Notes under the pieces: model-generated
Databases searched by the model: none
The model's input: only the letters and a program-made list of their open reading frames with translations
What the model was told of the DNA's origin: nothing
Shown: positions 1-8,500 of the stretch, one piece after another
Layout: every line of letters begins with the position of its first letter
Numbering within the stretch: the stretch's first letter is position 1
Program-made: the position numbers and the translations under genes
Assembly (NCBI GenBank): GCA_903933715.1
Contig: CAIZLD010000067.1
Location: forward strand, 1-64,000
Length of the DNA: 64,000 nucleotides
Direction: 5' to 3'
Source: an uncultured Spartobacteria bacterium
GTDB taxonomy: Bacteria; Verrucomicrobiota; Verrucomicrobiia; Chthoniobacterales; Chthoniobacteraceae

Positions 1-120
1 GGCGATGCTCTGCCACCTCTTTGGGGTGAATTCTTCCAACACCTCATCCGGTGGTGTCGCTAACGCTCAACCACCGGCTATTCGCTGGCAACCCTCCGGG
101 TTGCGGCGGGCTTTTGAATG
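1..120. repeat. REP-like cluster of short hairpins
   Basis: No gene is visible here. Three compact inverted repeats follow each other: CACCTC/GGGGTG at about 15-29 with a TTT loop (one G-T pair), an 8-bp CCGGTGGT (48-55) / ACCACCGG (70-77) pair, and GCAACCC (88-94) / GGGTTGC (98-104) with a 3-base loop. Serial GC-rich hairpins in an intergenic stretch are typical of dispersed REP-type elements. Whether this one is dispersed cannot be judged from a single copy. Confidence 0.5.
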
Positions 121-164
121 CCGATTCAGCCTAAGCCGTGTTTACGAATTTTTGAATTAAAAAA

Positions 165-271
165 CCAGGAATCCAGGAAAAGCGGAAGAGGGAGTGAGAG
201 GGATGGATCGCTATTGGGCGTTCCAAAAACAGAATCTCCAATTCCACCCCCTATTTTTCCTGGCTTCTTGG
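165..271. repeat. Long-armed imperfect inverted repeat downstream of the ABC importer operon
   Basis: The 17-base arm at 165-181 and the arm at 255-271 are reverse complements with two mismatches, separated by about 73 bases. They lie beyond the 3' end of the leftward sugar transporter operon. No gene is seen between 121 and 306. The stretch could fold as a long stem, but it lacks a clean T-run, so a terminator role is only possible. A related sequence (CAGGAATCGCAGGAAAA, about 4570-4586) occurs at the other end of the same operon. Confidence 0.4.
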
Positions 272-306
272 CTTTCTGATTACTTTTTTAACTTCGTCAA
301 CATCTC

Positions 307-1167
307 CTAATCTTTAGCTCCCGTGGAGGCAATCCCTTCAATGAACGACCTCTGGGTGAAGAAGAACAGGATGATCACCGGAAGCACGACCATCGTGGAG
401 GCGGCCATGAGTTGATGCCATGCGGTTCCGCCGCTCTGGCTTTGGAAACTTTGCAGGCCCAGGGCGAGCGTGAAATCTTTTTGCTCGGTTAGAAAGATCA
501 GGGGGCCGAGAAAATCGTTCCAGGTGGACATGAACTGGAAGAGCCCCACGACGAGGAGCGCGGGCCGGGACAACGGCAGGATGATTTTCCAAAAAATCTG
601 GAATTCGTTGCAGCCGTCGATGCGGGCCGCTTCGGAGATGTCGGTCGGGATCGTAAGGAAGAATTGGCGGAGTAGAAAAACGCTGAACGCTCCGGCAAAA
701 AACGAAGGAACCCAGAGCGGCTTGAAGGTGCCGATCCAGCCCAGATTTTTGAACAAACTATAAATGGGCACCATGATGACCGGGAAGGGGATCATCATGG
801 TGGCGAGGAGGAGGAGAAAAAGTTTGTCCCGCCCTTTCCACGGCACGCGCGAGAATCCATAGGCCGCCAGCGCGCTGCTGCTGACGGTCCCGATGACCGT
901 CATGACGCATAGGAAAAGGGAGTTGCCGGTATAACGCCAGAAGTAACCCATCGCTTCGATGGCATCGCCGTAGTTGCGCCATTGAATCGTACTGGGAATC
1001 CATTTGGGCGGCAGCGACATGGTTTCGTTCAGCGGTTTGAGCGAGGTGGAAACCATCCACACAAAAGGCGCAAGGAAGGCGATGCTGGCCAATACCACCA
1101 GCGTGAAGACGATCAATTTGAACAGAACGCGGCGAAACCGGGTGTTCATGACTTTATTTGCCGGCAT
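307..1167 (-). CDS. Carbohydrate ABC transporter permease, MalG type
   Basis: Inner-membrane permease of a CUT1 sugar importer, 286 residues, normal length for MalG-type subunits. It has an N-terminal membrane segment (about residues 15-38), five further hydrophobic segments, and the cytoplasmic EAA loop near residues 180-205 (EAARIDGCNEFQIFWKI) that docks on the ATPase. Its start overlaps the end of the upstream permease by 14 bases, so translation is probably coupled. It is the last gene of a four-gene leftward operon. The substrate cannot be read from the permease alone. The divergent secreted glycosidase-like gene suggests oligosaccharides. Confidence 0.93.
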   Translation of the reverse strand: MPANKVMNTRFRRVLFKLIVFTLVVLASIAFLAPFVWMVSTSLKPLNETMSLPPKWIPSTIQWRNYGDAIEAMGYFWRYTGNSLFLCVMTVIGTVSSSALAAYGFSRVPWKGRDKLFLLLLATMMIPFPVIMVPIYSLFKNLGWIGTFKPLWVPSFFAGAFSVFLLRQFFLTIPTDISEAARIDGCNEFQIFWKIILPLSRPALLVVGLFQFMSTWNDFLGPLIFLTEQKDFTLALGLQSFQSQSGGTAWHQLMAASTMVVLPVIILFFFTQRSFIEGIASTGAKD

Positions 1168-2071
1168 AGTAAACGTGCCGTTCGGAAAGTTTGGTGGCGA
1201 GATAGGTCAACGCCAGAATCAGGAGAAACAGGATCATCCCGATTGCACAGGCATACCCCATGTTCCAGTAATCAAAGGCGTTCTGGTAGAGGTAGGTGGC
1301 GACAAAAAGCAGGGAACGCTCCGGGCCGTCTCCGCCGCCGGTCATGACATACGGAACGGCAAAAACCTGGAATGACCCTATGAGCCCCATGATCGTATTG
1401 AAGTAGATGACCGGCGAAATCACCGGGAGCGTAATGTGGATGGTTTTGCGCCAGAAATTTGCGCCGTCGATTTCGGCCGATTCGTAGAGATGCCGTGGCA
1501 CGTCCTGCAATCCGGCAAGATAGATCACCACGGCTTGACCGACTCCCCACAGCCCGGTGAAGATGATTCCCCATTTTGCATAACGGGCATCCGCGAGCCA
1601 GTTCGGGGGGGCAAAACTGGTCCCGAAGAGGTGGTTGATTCCCCCCAGCAGCGGCCGAAGCGCATTGTTGATCAACCCCAGTTCTCCGTTGAGCATCCAT
1701 TGCCAAAGAACGGCGAGGCAGACCATTGGCACCAGCGATGGAAGAAAAAAGATGACCCGGAAAATCCCTTTACCCGGAATATCATAATTGAGCAGCAGTG
1801 CCAGTGAGAGCGAAACCAGCAATCCTAAGGGAATCGCGAAGGCGGCAAAAAATGCGGTGTTATAAAGAGCTTTCCAGAAAACGGAATCCGCGGCGAGGTT
1901 GCGGTAATTATCGAATCCAACGAACACCGCCGGGGAAAGCACGGAGTAATCGGCCAGCGAATACAAAAAAGAACTCAGCAGCGGGTAGACGCTGAGGGTG
2001 AGAAATCCGATCAGCCAGGGGCTGATGAATAGAAGCCCGACCCGGAGATGATGTTTCTCAGTTCGCGTCAT
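1154..2071 (-). CDS. Carbohydrate ABC transporter permease, MalF type
   Basis: Partner permease of the sugar importer, 305 residues. It has six predicted membrane segments and the conserved EAA loop near residues 205-230 (YESAEIDGANFWRKTIHITLP). It lacks the extra periplasmic P2 domain and long N-terminus of E. coli MalF, as is usual for this branch. It overlaps the binding-protein gene upstream by 14 bases and the MalG-type gene downstream by 14 bases. The two permeases should form the heterodimeric channel energised by the ATPase encoded at the head of the operon. Confidence 0.93.
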   Translation of the reverse strand: MTRTEKHHLRVGLLFISPWLIGFLTLSVYPLLSSFLYSLADYSVLSPAVFVGFDNYRNLAADSVFWKALYNTAFFAAFAIPLGLLVSLSLALLLNYDIPGKGIFRVIFFLPSLVPMVCLAVLWQWMLNGELGLINNALRPLLGGINHLFGTSFAPPNWLADARYAKWGIIFTGLWGVGQAVVIYLAGLQDVPRHLYESAEIDGANFWRKTIHITLPVISPVIYFNTIMGLIGSFQVFAVPYVMTGGGDGPERSLLFVATYLYQNAFDYWNMGYACAIGMILFLLILALTYLATKLSERHVYYAGK

Positions 2072-3410
2072 TTTCCGTGTTCCATTGTTTCATCAATTGG
2101 GGCGAGAGCCGGTTCCACCGGGCCAGCGCCCGATCCAAGGCTTCCTGTTGCCGCGTGGTTACGTCGCGGAGCGCCACGTCGGCGCTGGTTTTGCCGGATT
2201 GGATGCGGGTCATGGCGTTATTTAGATCGTTCCGGAATTCAGTCCAGGTGGTGACTCGTGGAAACGAGGTCGCATTGGGGCTTTTGGCAAGATCGACAAA
2301 GACACGAATGAATGGATTGGGGTGATTGGAAAAAAATTCCGGGCTGCTCTGGCGCAAGGGGCTGAATTTTCGCTGCCCCAGACAAAGCTTCTCCATGACT
2401 TTTTGCGAATGGACGTAAGCGAGAAATTCAAACGCTTCCCTGGGGTGCTTGGCTCCGGCCGGGATCACCAGCCCGTCGCACTCCACAATCGTCACGTCGC
2501 GCAGCGTTTCCGGATCGGCGGTTGGAAAGGGAGCGGCTCCCCATTCGAAATCCGGGGGCGCATAGTTTTGGATGAAATTGTGAATCCAGACTCCCTGCAG
2601 CACCATGGCGACGCGCCCCGTGAAGAACGGGTTCTGCGACGAGGCGAAGTTTCCGGATAAATCGCGGAATGCGAGGAGATGGCTCGCTCCAAACCGTTTG
2701 ATATAAGATTCGACCCATTGATACGCGGCGATCACCTTTGGGGAATCGGCGGTGATTTTGGTTTTGCCGTCCCAGAGGCTGCCGCCAAACCAGCAGCCCC
2801 ACATGCTGTCCCACCAGTTGGGTTCTCCGGGGATGAAGCCCATTAATTCAACACCTCCGCCGGGTCGGTATTTCACGAGCTTTTGGTTGTATTCGTCGAG
2901 TTCTGCAATGGACCGCGGCGGGCGCTCCGGATCAAGTCCCGCGGCCCGGAAGAGTTTTTTATTCCAGATCAACGCGGTGCTGGTGGGGGTGGATGGCAAC
3001 GCCCAGAGGTGGTCGCGGTGCGAGCAGAGTTGCCAGAAAATGTCGATGTAATCTTCGCGTTTGATTCCGGCCTGTGCGGCCAGTTTATCCAGAGGAGTGA
3101 GGGCGTTGTTTTCCGCATAAACCGGGATGTTGTAGCCCCAGACTCCGGCCAGATCGGGCGGCACTCCGCCGGCGGTGGCCAGCATGAGTTTGCGATCGAT
3201 CTGGCTGACGGTGCTGTAATCGACAAAGACGCGCTTTTGGCTGGCGTTGAAATCGTTGACGACGGCCTGCATCGCCTCCCCTTCGAAGCCGGTCCATTTT
3301 TCCCAATACTTGATCACAACCGGGCCGTTGGGGGCGGGTTGCTCGCGGCAACCGGCAAGCCCCAAGGCGCAGGCCAACGCCATCAGAATGATATAGCGGG
3401 AAAAGATCAT
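2058..3410 (-). CDS. Sugar ABC transporter substrate-binding lipoprotein
   Basis: Extracellular solute-binding protein family 1, 450 residues. The N-terminus is a lipoprotein signal with lipobox LAGC, the lipidated cysteine being residue 21, so the mature protein is membrane-anchored in the periplasm. The body has the usual features of CUT1 binding proteins: a YWEKWTGFEG-type first strand, an ALP-T-S-T-ALIWNK segment and a W-rich binding region (PNWWDSMWGCWFGG). The start overlaps the ATPase stop by 4 bases. It delivers sugar to the MalF/MalG-type permeases. The ligand is unknown. Confidence 0.93.
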   Translation of the reverse strand: MIFSRYIILMALACALGLAGCREQPAPNGPVVIKYWEKWTGFEGEAMQAVVNDFNASQKRVFVDYSTVSQIDRKLMLATAGGVPPDLAGVWGYNIPVYAENNALTPLDKLAAQAGIKREDYIDIFWQLCSHRDHLWALPSTPTSTALIWNKKLFRAAGLDPERPPRSIAELDEYNQKLVKYRPGGGVELMGFIPGEPNWWDSMWGCWFGGSLWDGKTKITADSPKVIAAYQWVESYIKRFGASHLLAFRDLSGNFASSQNPFFTGRVAMVLQGVWIHNFIQNYAPPDFEWGAAPFPTADPETLRDVTIVECDGLVIPAGAKHPREAFEFLAYVHSQKVMEKLCLGQRKFSPLRQSSPEFFSNHPNPFIRVFVDLAKSPNATSFPRVTTWTEFRNDLNNAMTRIQSGKTSADVALRDVTTRQQEALDRALARWNRLSPQLMKQWNTENDAN

Positions 3411-4525
3411 GGCGTCAGGCGCACCGTCGTGATCGGGTCGAAAAGATGAACTTTCTCCACGTTGATTGCAAATTCCCGACGGCGGCCGATTTCGCTGTGG
3501 CCAAGGGCCGCGTCGCTCCGGCAGACCAGCATGTTCGCGCCGGTCTGCAAATGGATATGGCTTTCCGCTCCCATCGCTTCGACCATATCCACGACGGCCT
3601 GGAACCGGGAACCGGAAGGCCGTTCGCCGGTGACAAGGGCGATATCTTCAGGCCGGATTCCGAGCACGATATCTTTGCCGATGTAAGGAATGGCCTCGTC
3701 CCGGGCGGACAGATTACAGGCGATGCTTCCGCCATAGGATTCTTTAAAGAGCAACCCTCCCGCGCTTTGATGCAGCGTGCCTCTGACAAAATTCATCGGC
3801 GGCGAGCCGAGGAATCCGGCGACAAACAGATTGACTGGCTCCTCGTACAAATGGAGCGGCGTGTTGACCTGCTGGATCACGCCATCCTTCATCACAACGA
3901 TCCGGTCCCCCATGGTCATCGCTTCGATCTGATCGTGGGTGACGTAGATCATCGTGGCTTGCAGGCGTTGGTGGAGTTTTGTGATTTCGCTGCGCATCTG
4001 GACCCGCATCTTGGCGTCCAGATTGGAAAGCGGTTCGTCAAAGAGGAAAACTTTTGGCTGGCGGACAATGGCCCGCCCCACGGCCACCCGCTGTTTTTGG
4101 CCGCCCGAGAGCGCTTTGGGTTTACGGTCGAGATACGATTCGATGCCGAGAATTTCCGCCGTTTGCTGCACGCGCCGTTGGATTTCGGAGCGGGAAAAAT
4201 TCCGCAGCTTCAAGGCGAACGCCAGGTTGTCATAGACGCTCATGTGCGGGTAGAGCGCGTAGTTCTGGAAAACCATGGCGATGTCGCGATCTTTCGGCGG
4301 GACGTCGTTGACGCGCAATTGATCGATGTAAACGTCTCCCTGGGAAATTTCTTCCAGGCCTGCAATCATTCTGAGCGTCGTTGATTTCCCGCAACCCGAG
4401 GGTCCCACGAACACGACGAATTCACGGTCGTTAACCTCCAGGTTGAAGTTGCGCACTGCGGTCACGTTTTTCCCATGGTCCGATTTGTAGATTTTAAAGA
4501 CGCTTTGAAGAATGACTTTCGCCAT
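3407..4525 (-). CDS. Sugar ABC transporter ATP-binding protein, MalK/UgpC type
   Basis: ATPase of 372 residues, first gene of the leftward importer operon. Walker A GPSGCGKST is at 41-49, the signature LSGGQ at 139-143 and the Walker B VFLFDEP at about 159-165. The C-terminal 130 residues form the OB-fold regulatory domain typical of MalK, UgpC and MsmX. Having its own ATPase linked by 4- to 14-base overlaps to the rest makes this a self-contained importer. Many bacteria instead share one MsmX-like ATPase between importers. The upstream gap of 141 bases to the divergent glycosidase-like gene must hold both promoters. Confidence 0.95.
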   Translation of the reverse strand: MAKVILQSVFKIYKSDHGKNVTAVRNFNLEVNDREFVVFVGPSGCGKSTTLRMIAGLEEISQGDVYIDQLRVNDVPPKDRDIAMVFQNYALYPHMSVYDNLAFALKLRNFSRSEIQRRVQQTAEILGIESYLDRKPKALSGGQKQRVAVGRAIVRQPKVFLFDEPLSNLDAKMRVQMRSEITKLHQRLQATMIYVTHDQIEAMTMGDRIVVMKDGVIQQVNTPLHLYEEPVNLFVAGFLGSPPMNFVRGTLHQSAGGLLFKESYGGSIACNLSARDEAIPYIGKDIVLGIRPEDIALVTGERPSGSRFQAVVDMVEAMGAESHIHLQTGANMLVCRSDAALGHSEIGRRREFAINVEKVHLFDPITTVRLTP

Positions 4526-4633
4526 GAGAGTTGAATGGAGTGTTGACGTGGGTAAGAGCCGGGTTCATCTACAGGAATCGCAGGAAAAGAGCGGTTAGGA
4601 GGGGTTAAACGGGCAGAATCCGCTTCCGAAAAA

Positions 4634-4661
4634 TTGACAAAACCCGGAAATCCGGTTTAGT
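4634..4661 (+). promoter_or_regulatory. Possible sigma70 promoter for the glucoamylase-family gene
   Basis: A perfect TTGACA at 4634-4639 is followed after 16 bases by TTTAGT at 4656-4661, a 4-of-6 match to the -10 consensus. The ATG of the downstream gene is at 4667, so a transcript from this promoter would be almost leaderless. No Shine-Dalgarno sequence is visible, which fits. The weak -10 keeps this tentative. Confidence 0.35.
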
Positions 4662-4666
4662 CCTCC

Positions 4667-6043
4667 ATGCGTTCACGCGTTATTCTCACCGCGATTCTTC
4701 TGCCGATCGCGTGGCTTGCGATTCCGATTCAATCGCTTCATCCTCCGGCGAGCCCGGTCGCGCAACAATCATCGGCAAGCGGCTCCGCGCCTTCATTGGC
4801 CAAGTTTTATGTCGCGCCGGATTTGGCTCGACTGGAACAATGGTCCCCCTCACCGGAGGACGAAAATTTTCTCGATGAGCTTCAATACCGCTCCTTTCTT
4901 TATTTCTGGGAAACAGCCAACCCGGAGAACGGATTGATCCCGGATCGATCCAAAGCGGATGGGAGCGCTCTGGGGGATGTGGCCAGCACGGCCTCGGTGG
5001 GATTCGGGCTGACCGCTTTATGCATCGGCGTGGAACGTCAGTGGGTGAGCCGCGAAGCCGCCTATGAAAGGGCGTTGACGACTTTGCGTTTTTTCGCCGA
5101 CAAAATTCCCAATGAGCGCGGTTTTTATTACCACTTTCTAGACATAAAAACCGGGCGACGCGTATGGGACTCGGAACTTTCATCCATCGACACCTGGATG
5201 CTTTTGTCGGGAGTCCTGACGGTGAAAAATTATTTCCATGACGCCGAGCTGGAGCGGCTCGCTGATCTCCTGTACGACCGGGTGGACTGGCAATGGATGA
5301 CGAACCAAGGGCCGACTTTGACCATGGGGTGGATGCCGGAAACCGGATTTCTAACGGCTCGCTGGAACGGGTTCAGCGAACATCTTGCCATGAATTTGAT
5401 GGCGATCGGTTCACGAACCCATCCGTTATCCCCCGATGCATGGCAGGCTTGGAACCGCTCCGAAGCGCTGACCCCTTATCAAAATTCTGTTTACCTGCAA
5501 TACCCTCCGTTGTTTGTGCACCAATTCTCGCAGGCGTGGATTGATTTCAGGGGCAAACGGGACGGCTCGGCAGACTACTGGATGAACTCGCGGGTCGCGA
5601 CGCTGGCCCACATTGATTTTTGCGATAGTCTGAAAGGACGCTTCCCGGCTTACGGCAAGATGTGGGGCATTACAGCGTCCGATGGACCCAAAGGATATGT
5701 GGATTGGGGCGGACCCCCGGTCGGGAAAAACCGTGTCCCCGATCCGCGCATCGATGGAACCGTTGTGCCGTGTGCGGCGGCCGGTTCCATCCCCTTTGCG
5801 CCGAAGGAATGTATTTCCAATCTCCGGACAATAAAAAGCGCGGCGGGGGACAAGATTTACAAAAAATATGGATTTGTCGATGCGTTCAATCCCCAGACCG
5901 GGTGGGTTGGCTCCGATGTGATCGGGATCGATCTCGGGATTACGCTGGTCATGGCGGAAAATTATCGAACCGGCTTTGTCTGGCGCACCTTCATGGCCAA
6001 TCCGGAAGTCCCGGCTGCCTTGAAAGCCGCAGGGTTCATGTGA
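4667..6043 (+). CDS. Secreted 'putative glucoamylase' family (GH144/GH162-like) protein
   Basis: 458 residues with a Sec-type signal peptide (hydrophobic residues about 5-23). The body begins FLDELQYRSFLYFWE and continues GLIPDRSK and STASVGFGLTAL, the hallmark opening of the Pfam family first called 'putative glucoamylase'. Characterised members now include endo-beta-1,2-glucanases. The fold is an (alpha/alpha)6 barrel with late signatures (TMGWMPE, GWVGSDVIGIDLGITLVMAENYRTG). It is divergent from a complete sugar importer, so it probably makes oligosaccharides for that transporter. The exact linkage cut is inference. ATG 4667 is preferred because it opens directly into the signal peptide. 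Confidence 0.8.
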   Translation: MRSRVILTAILLPIAWLAIPIQSLHPPASPVAQQSSASGSAPSLAKFYVAPDLARLEQWSPSPEDENFLDELQYRSFLYFWETANPENGLIPDRSKADGSALGDVASTASVGFGLTALCIGVERQWVSREAAYERALTTLRFFADKIPNERGFYYHFLDIKTGRRVWDSELSSIDTWMLLSGVLTVKNYFHDAELERLADLLYDRVDWQWMTNQGPTLTMGWMPETGFLTARWNGFSEHLAMNLMAIGSRTHPLSPDAWQAWNRSEALTPYQNSVYLQYPPLFVHQFSQAWIDFRGKRDGSADYWMNSRVATLAHIDFCDSLKGRFPAYGKMWGITASDGPKGYVDWGGPPVGKNRVPDPRIDGTVVPCAAAGSIPFAPKECISNLRTIKSAAGDKIYKKYGFVDAFNPQTGWVGSDVIGIDLGITLVMAENYRTGFVWRTFMANPEVPAALKAAGFM

Positions 6044-6163
6044 GCGCGTTCCGAATATCGGCGGTGTCTCCGATGGGTTCTTCAGGAACAATCTTGCTAC
6101 GCCTTCAGACGGGACGCGAAGCGAAACAATTAGGTCAAGGCGGGAACCGCTTTGTCGCCAAAC

Positions 6164-7972
6164 ATGAATCGCCTTCGCAAAACCGGCAGTACAAGAAAAC
6201 GGTCTTCCTGGATCATTCCGATATTGCTGGAGTTCACCCCCTATCTGAAGCCGCACCGGGTTAGGCTGATCGTCACGTTGGGTTTGGTGCTGTCGGTTTC
6301 CGGACTGCAAATCGTTGCCCCGTATTTGATCGGGAAAGTTGTCGATCTTCTGACCCAGCGTGGCAGTTATAGGGCGCTTATCTTACCGATATCCGCGTTC
6401 GCCACGGTGCTGGTGTTGCGGCTTTTTTTGATGCTTTGGCGCAATTGCCTGATGCAACAAATCGGCATGCGGGTCGCCTGCGACATGCGGATTCGAATCT
6501 TCGAACACCTCCAAAAGCTCTCGTTGCGGTTCTATGATAACCGTCATACCGGGAAGGTAGTCTCCCGAATCACCGAAGATGCGGGAACGCTTAATGGCCT
6601 GGTTTCGGTCGCCACGATCAATATGGTGGGGGATACGCTTGCGATTGTAGGGGTGGTGTTTGTGTTGTTGTGCATGAATGTACCGCTCGCTTTGATGTCG
6701 ATGCTGCTGCTGCCCTTTTTTGCCTTAAACTATTTATGGCATCGCCGACGCCTGCGGTTCGAAAGCCGACGCCATCGGCACAATTGGGACCGGGCGGTCG
6801 GTTTTCTTCACGAGCGAATCTCCAATGCGCGGGTGGTCAAGGCGTTCGCAGCCGAGGAGTCTGAGATCGCCTTGTTTCGAGATCGTATCGAGCGGGATTA
6901 CTCCAACTACAACCAAATCGTGTTGAGAAATTCGATGCTTGGAATCGGCGCGGAATTCATCAGCGGAGTGGGAACATTGATGATTCTGATATTCGGAGCG
7001 TATCTGGTCCATCGCGAAAACGGATTCACCATCGGAGATCTCGTGGCTTTCTATTCCTATCTTCCGCTGCTTTACGCGCCGATTGTCGGCATCGTCAATT
7101 CAAATGCCGTGTTCCAGAAAGCCGCGACGGCTCTCGAAAAAATATCCGGGCTCCTTGGAACCCAACCGCACGTTCCGGAAAATGACTCACTTCCGGCATT
7201 GCCGAGGATCGAGGGGTTGATTCAGTTTCACCATGTTTCATTTGGCTATCGCAGCGGCCAAAAAACATTGCATGATATTTCATTCCAAGTGGAACCGGGA
7301 GAAATGGTGGCGCTGATCGGCCCGAGTGGCGCGGGGAAAAGCACGATCGCCGCCTTGATCACCCGCTTTTACGATCCGAATGCCGGAGCGGTGCTGATCG
7401 ATGGAAAAGATATTCGTGATTTTAACATTCAGAGTGTGCGCCGCCAGATCGGGATTGTGATGCAAGACAGTGTCCTTTTTGCGGACACCATCGCGAACAA
7501 TATTCGCTACGGTCGCCCGGACGCCAGCGAACGCGAAGTCGTTGAGGCCGCAATCGCCGCGAATGCCCATGAGTTCATCACTCGTTTTGAGCGCGGTTAC
7601 CATTCGCAAGTCGGCGAGCGCGGAGTCCAGCTTTCCGGCGGGGAGCGGCAGCGCATTGCCATGGCCAGGATTATTTTGAAAGACCCGCGAATTCTGATTC
7701 TTGATGAGGCCACCTCGGCTCTCGATTCCCGTTCCGAACGGCTGATTCTGGAAGCTACGGAACGATTGATGATCGGACGGACTTCGATTGTCATTGCCCA
7801 TCGGTTTTCGACGGTAAAGAAAGCAAGCCGGATTTTAGTGGTCAGAGATGGGGCGATCGTGGACGAAGGGACGCATTTCCAACTCGCGAACCGGCCGGGA
7901 CTTTACCGCGAACTGCATAATTTGCAGGCGTTCGTTGATTCAGCAGATGCCGGGATTCGCACGGATCTATAG
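6164..7972 (+). CDS. ABC exporter, fused membrane and ATPase domains (MsbA-like)
   Basis: Half-transporter of 602 residues that should act as a homodimer in the inner membrane. Six membrane helices occupy about residues 18-310, followed by the nucleotide-binding domain with Walker A GPSGAGKST near 385, signature LSGGERQR near 489 and Walker B ILILDEATSALD shortly after. Family members flip lipids, lipid A precursors or drugs. Nothing here fixes the substrate. ATG 6164 is chosen. An in-frame TTG four codons earlier (6152) is possible but less likely. The 3' end overlaps the convergent membrane-protein gene by 6 bases. Confidence 0.9.
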   Translation: MNRLRKTGSTRKRSSWIIPILLEFTPYLKPHRVRLIVTLGLVLSVSGLQIVAPYLIGKVVDLLTQRGSYRALILPISAFATVLVLRLFLMLWRNCLMQQIGMRVACDMRIRIFEHLQKLSLRFYDNRHTGKVVSRITEDAGTLNGLVSVATINMVGDTLAIVGVVFVLLCMNVPLALMSMLLLPFFALNYLWHRRRLRFESRRHRHNWDRAVGFLHERISNARVVKAFAAEESEIALFRDRIERDYSNYNQIVLRNSMLGIGAEFISGVGTLMILIFGAYLVHRENGFTIGDLVAFYSYLPLLYAPIVGIVNSNAVFQKAATALEKISGLLGTQPHVPENDSLPALPRIEGLIQFHHVSFGYRSGQKTLHDISFQVEPGEMVALIGPSGAGKSTIAALITRFYDPNAGAVLIDGKDIRDFNIQSVRRQIGIVMQDSVLFADTIANNIRYGRPDASEREVVEAAIAANAHEFITRFERGYHSQVGERGVQLSGGERQRIAMARIILKDPRILILDEATSALDSRSERLILEATERLMIGRTSIVIAHRFSTVKKASRILVVRDGAIVDEGTHFQLANRPGLYRELHNLQAFVDSADAGIRTDL

Positions 7973-8500
7973 CGTCCGTGGATTGAGGTAATCCCGCGCC
8001 TGGACCAGGATGCCCACGATGACGAGCACGGCTCCAATCATCCACTCCACCATGGGCGGGAATGCCAGGCCATCGCAGACCAGCAGCGCGCCACTGAGGG
8101 TTGTAAGGACAATCAGCGCCCAATCAAACAGAAGCGAGATGATCACCGCCGCAATGACTGCGCCGATAACAAATGCGACCCAGGAGATCGTCGGGTCGGT
8201 CAAACCGAACTCGGCTGCCAATCGGCTTGCCAGGATTCCGCCCGCGGACCATCCCGCGATGGCGACCGCTACGCGTTGGAGAAGAATGGCCAAGACCGCG
8301 CCGACAATGCCGCAGACAATCCCGATCACCAGAATGACCCATTGTGGCTGGTCGGGCGCGATCATCGGGGCCAGGTGCATCCCTGCGATAAACCCGATCA
8401 TCCCGACAAAAACCCAAAAAATCCGCCGCCCGAAGAATACCAGTGAGAGCCCGGCTATGATCGACAAAACCGCCGCGATGGAAGCCTCATTCATCATCAC
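7967..8500 (-). CDS. Small polytopic membrane protein (DUF4203/TMEM198-like)
   Basis: 177 residues, almost entirely hydrophobic, with about seven membrane segments rich in Gly and Ala and a FGRRIFWVFVGMIGFIAG motif in the first hairpin. The pattern resembles the DUF4203 group, whose function is unknown. The gene begins with three consecutive ATG codons and overlaps the end of the upstream SDR gene by 14 bases, so the two are likely translated from one message. No catalytic residues are apparent. Confidence 0.7.
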   Translation of the reverse strand: MMMNEASIAAVLSIIAGLSLVFFGRRIFWVFVGMIGFIAGMHLAPMIAPDQPQWVILVIGIVCGIVGAVLAILLQRVAVAIAGWSAGGILASRLAAEFGLTDPTISWVAFVIGAVIAAVIISLLFDWALIVLTTLSGALLVCDGLAFPPMVEWMIGAVLVIVGILVQARDYLNPRTL

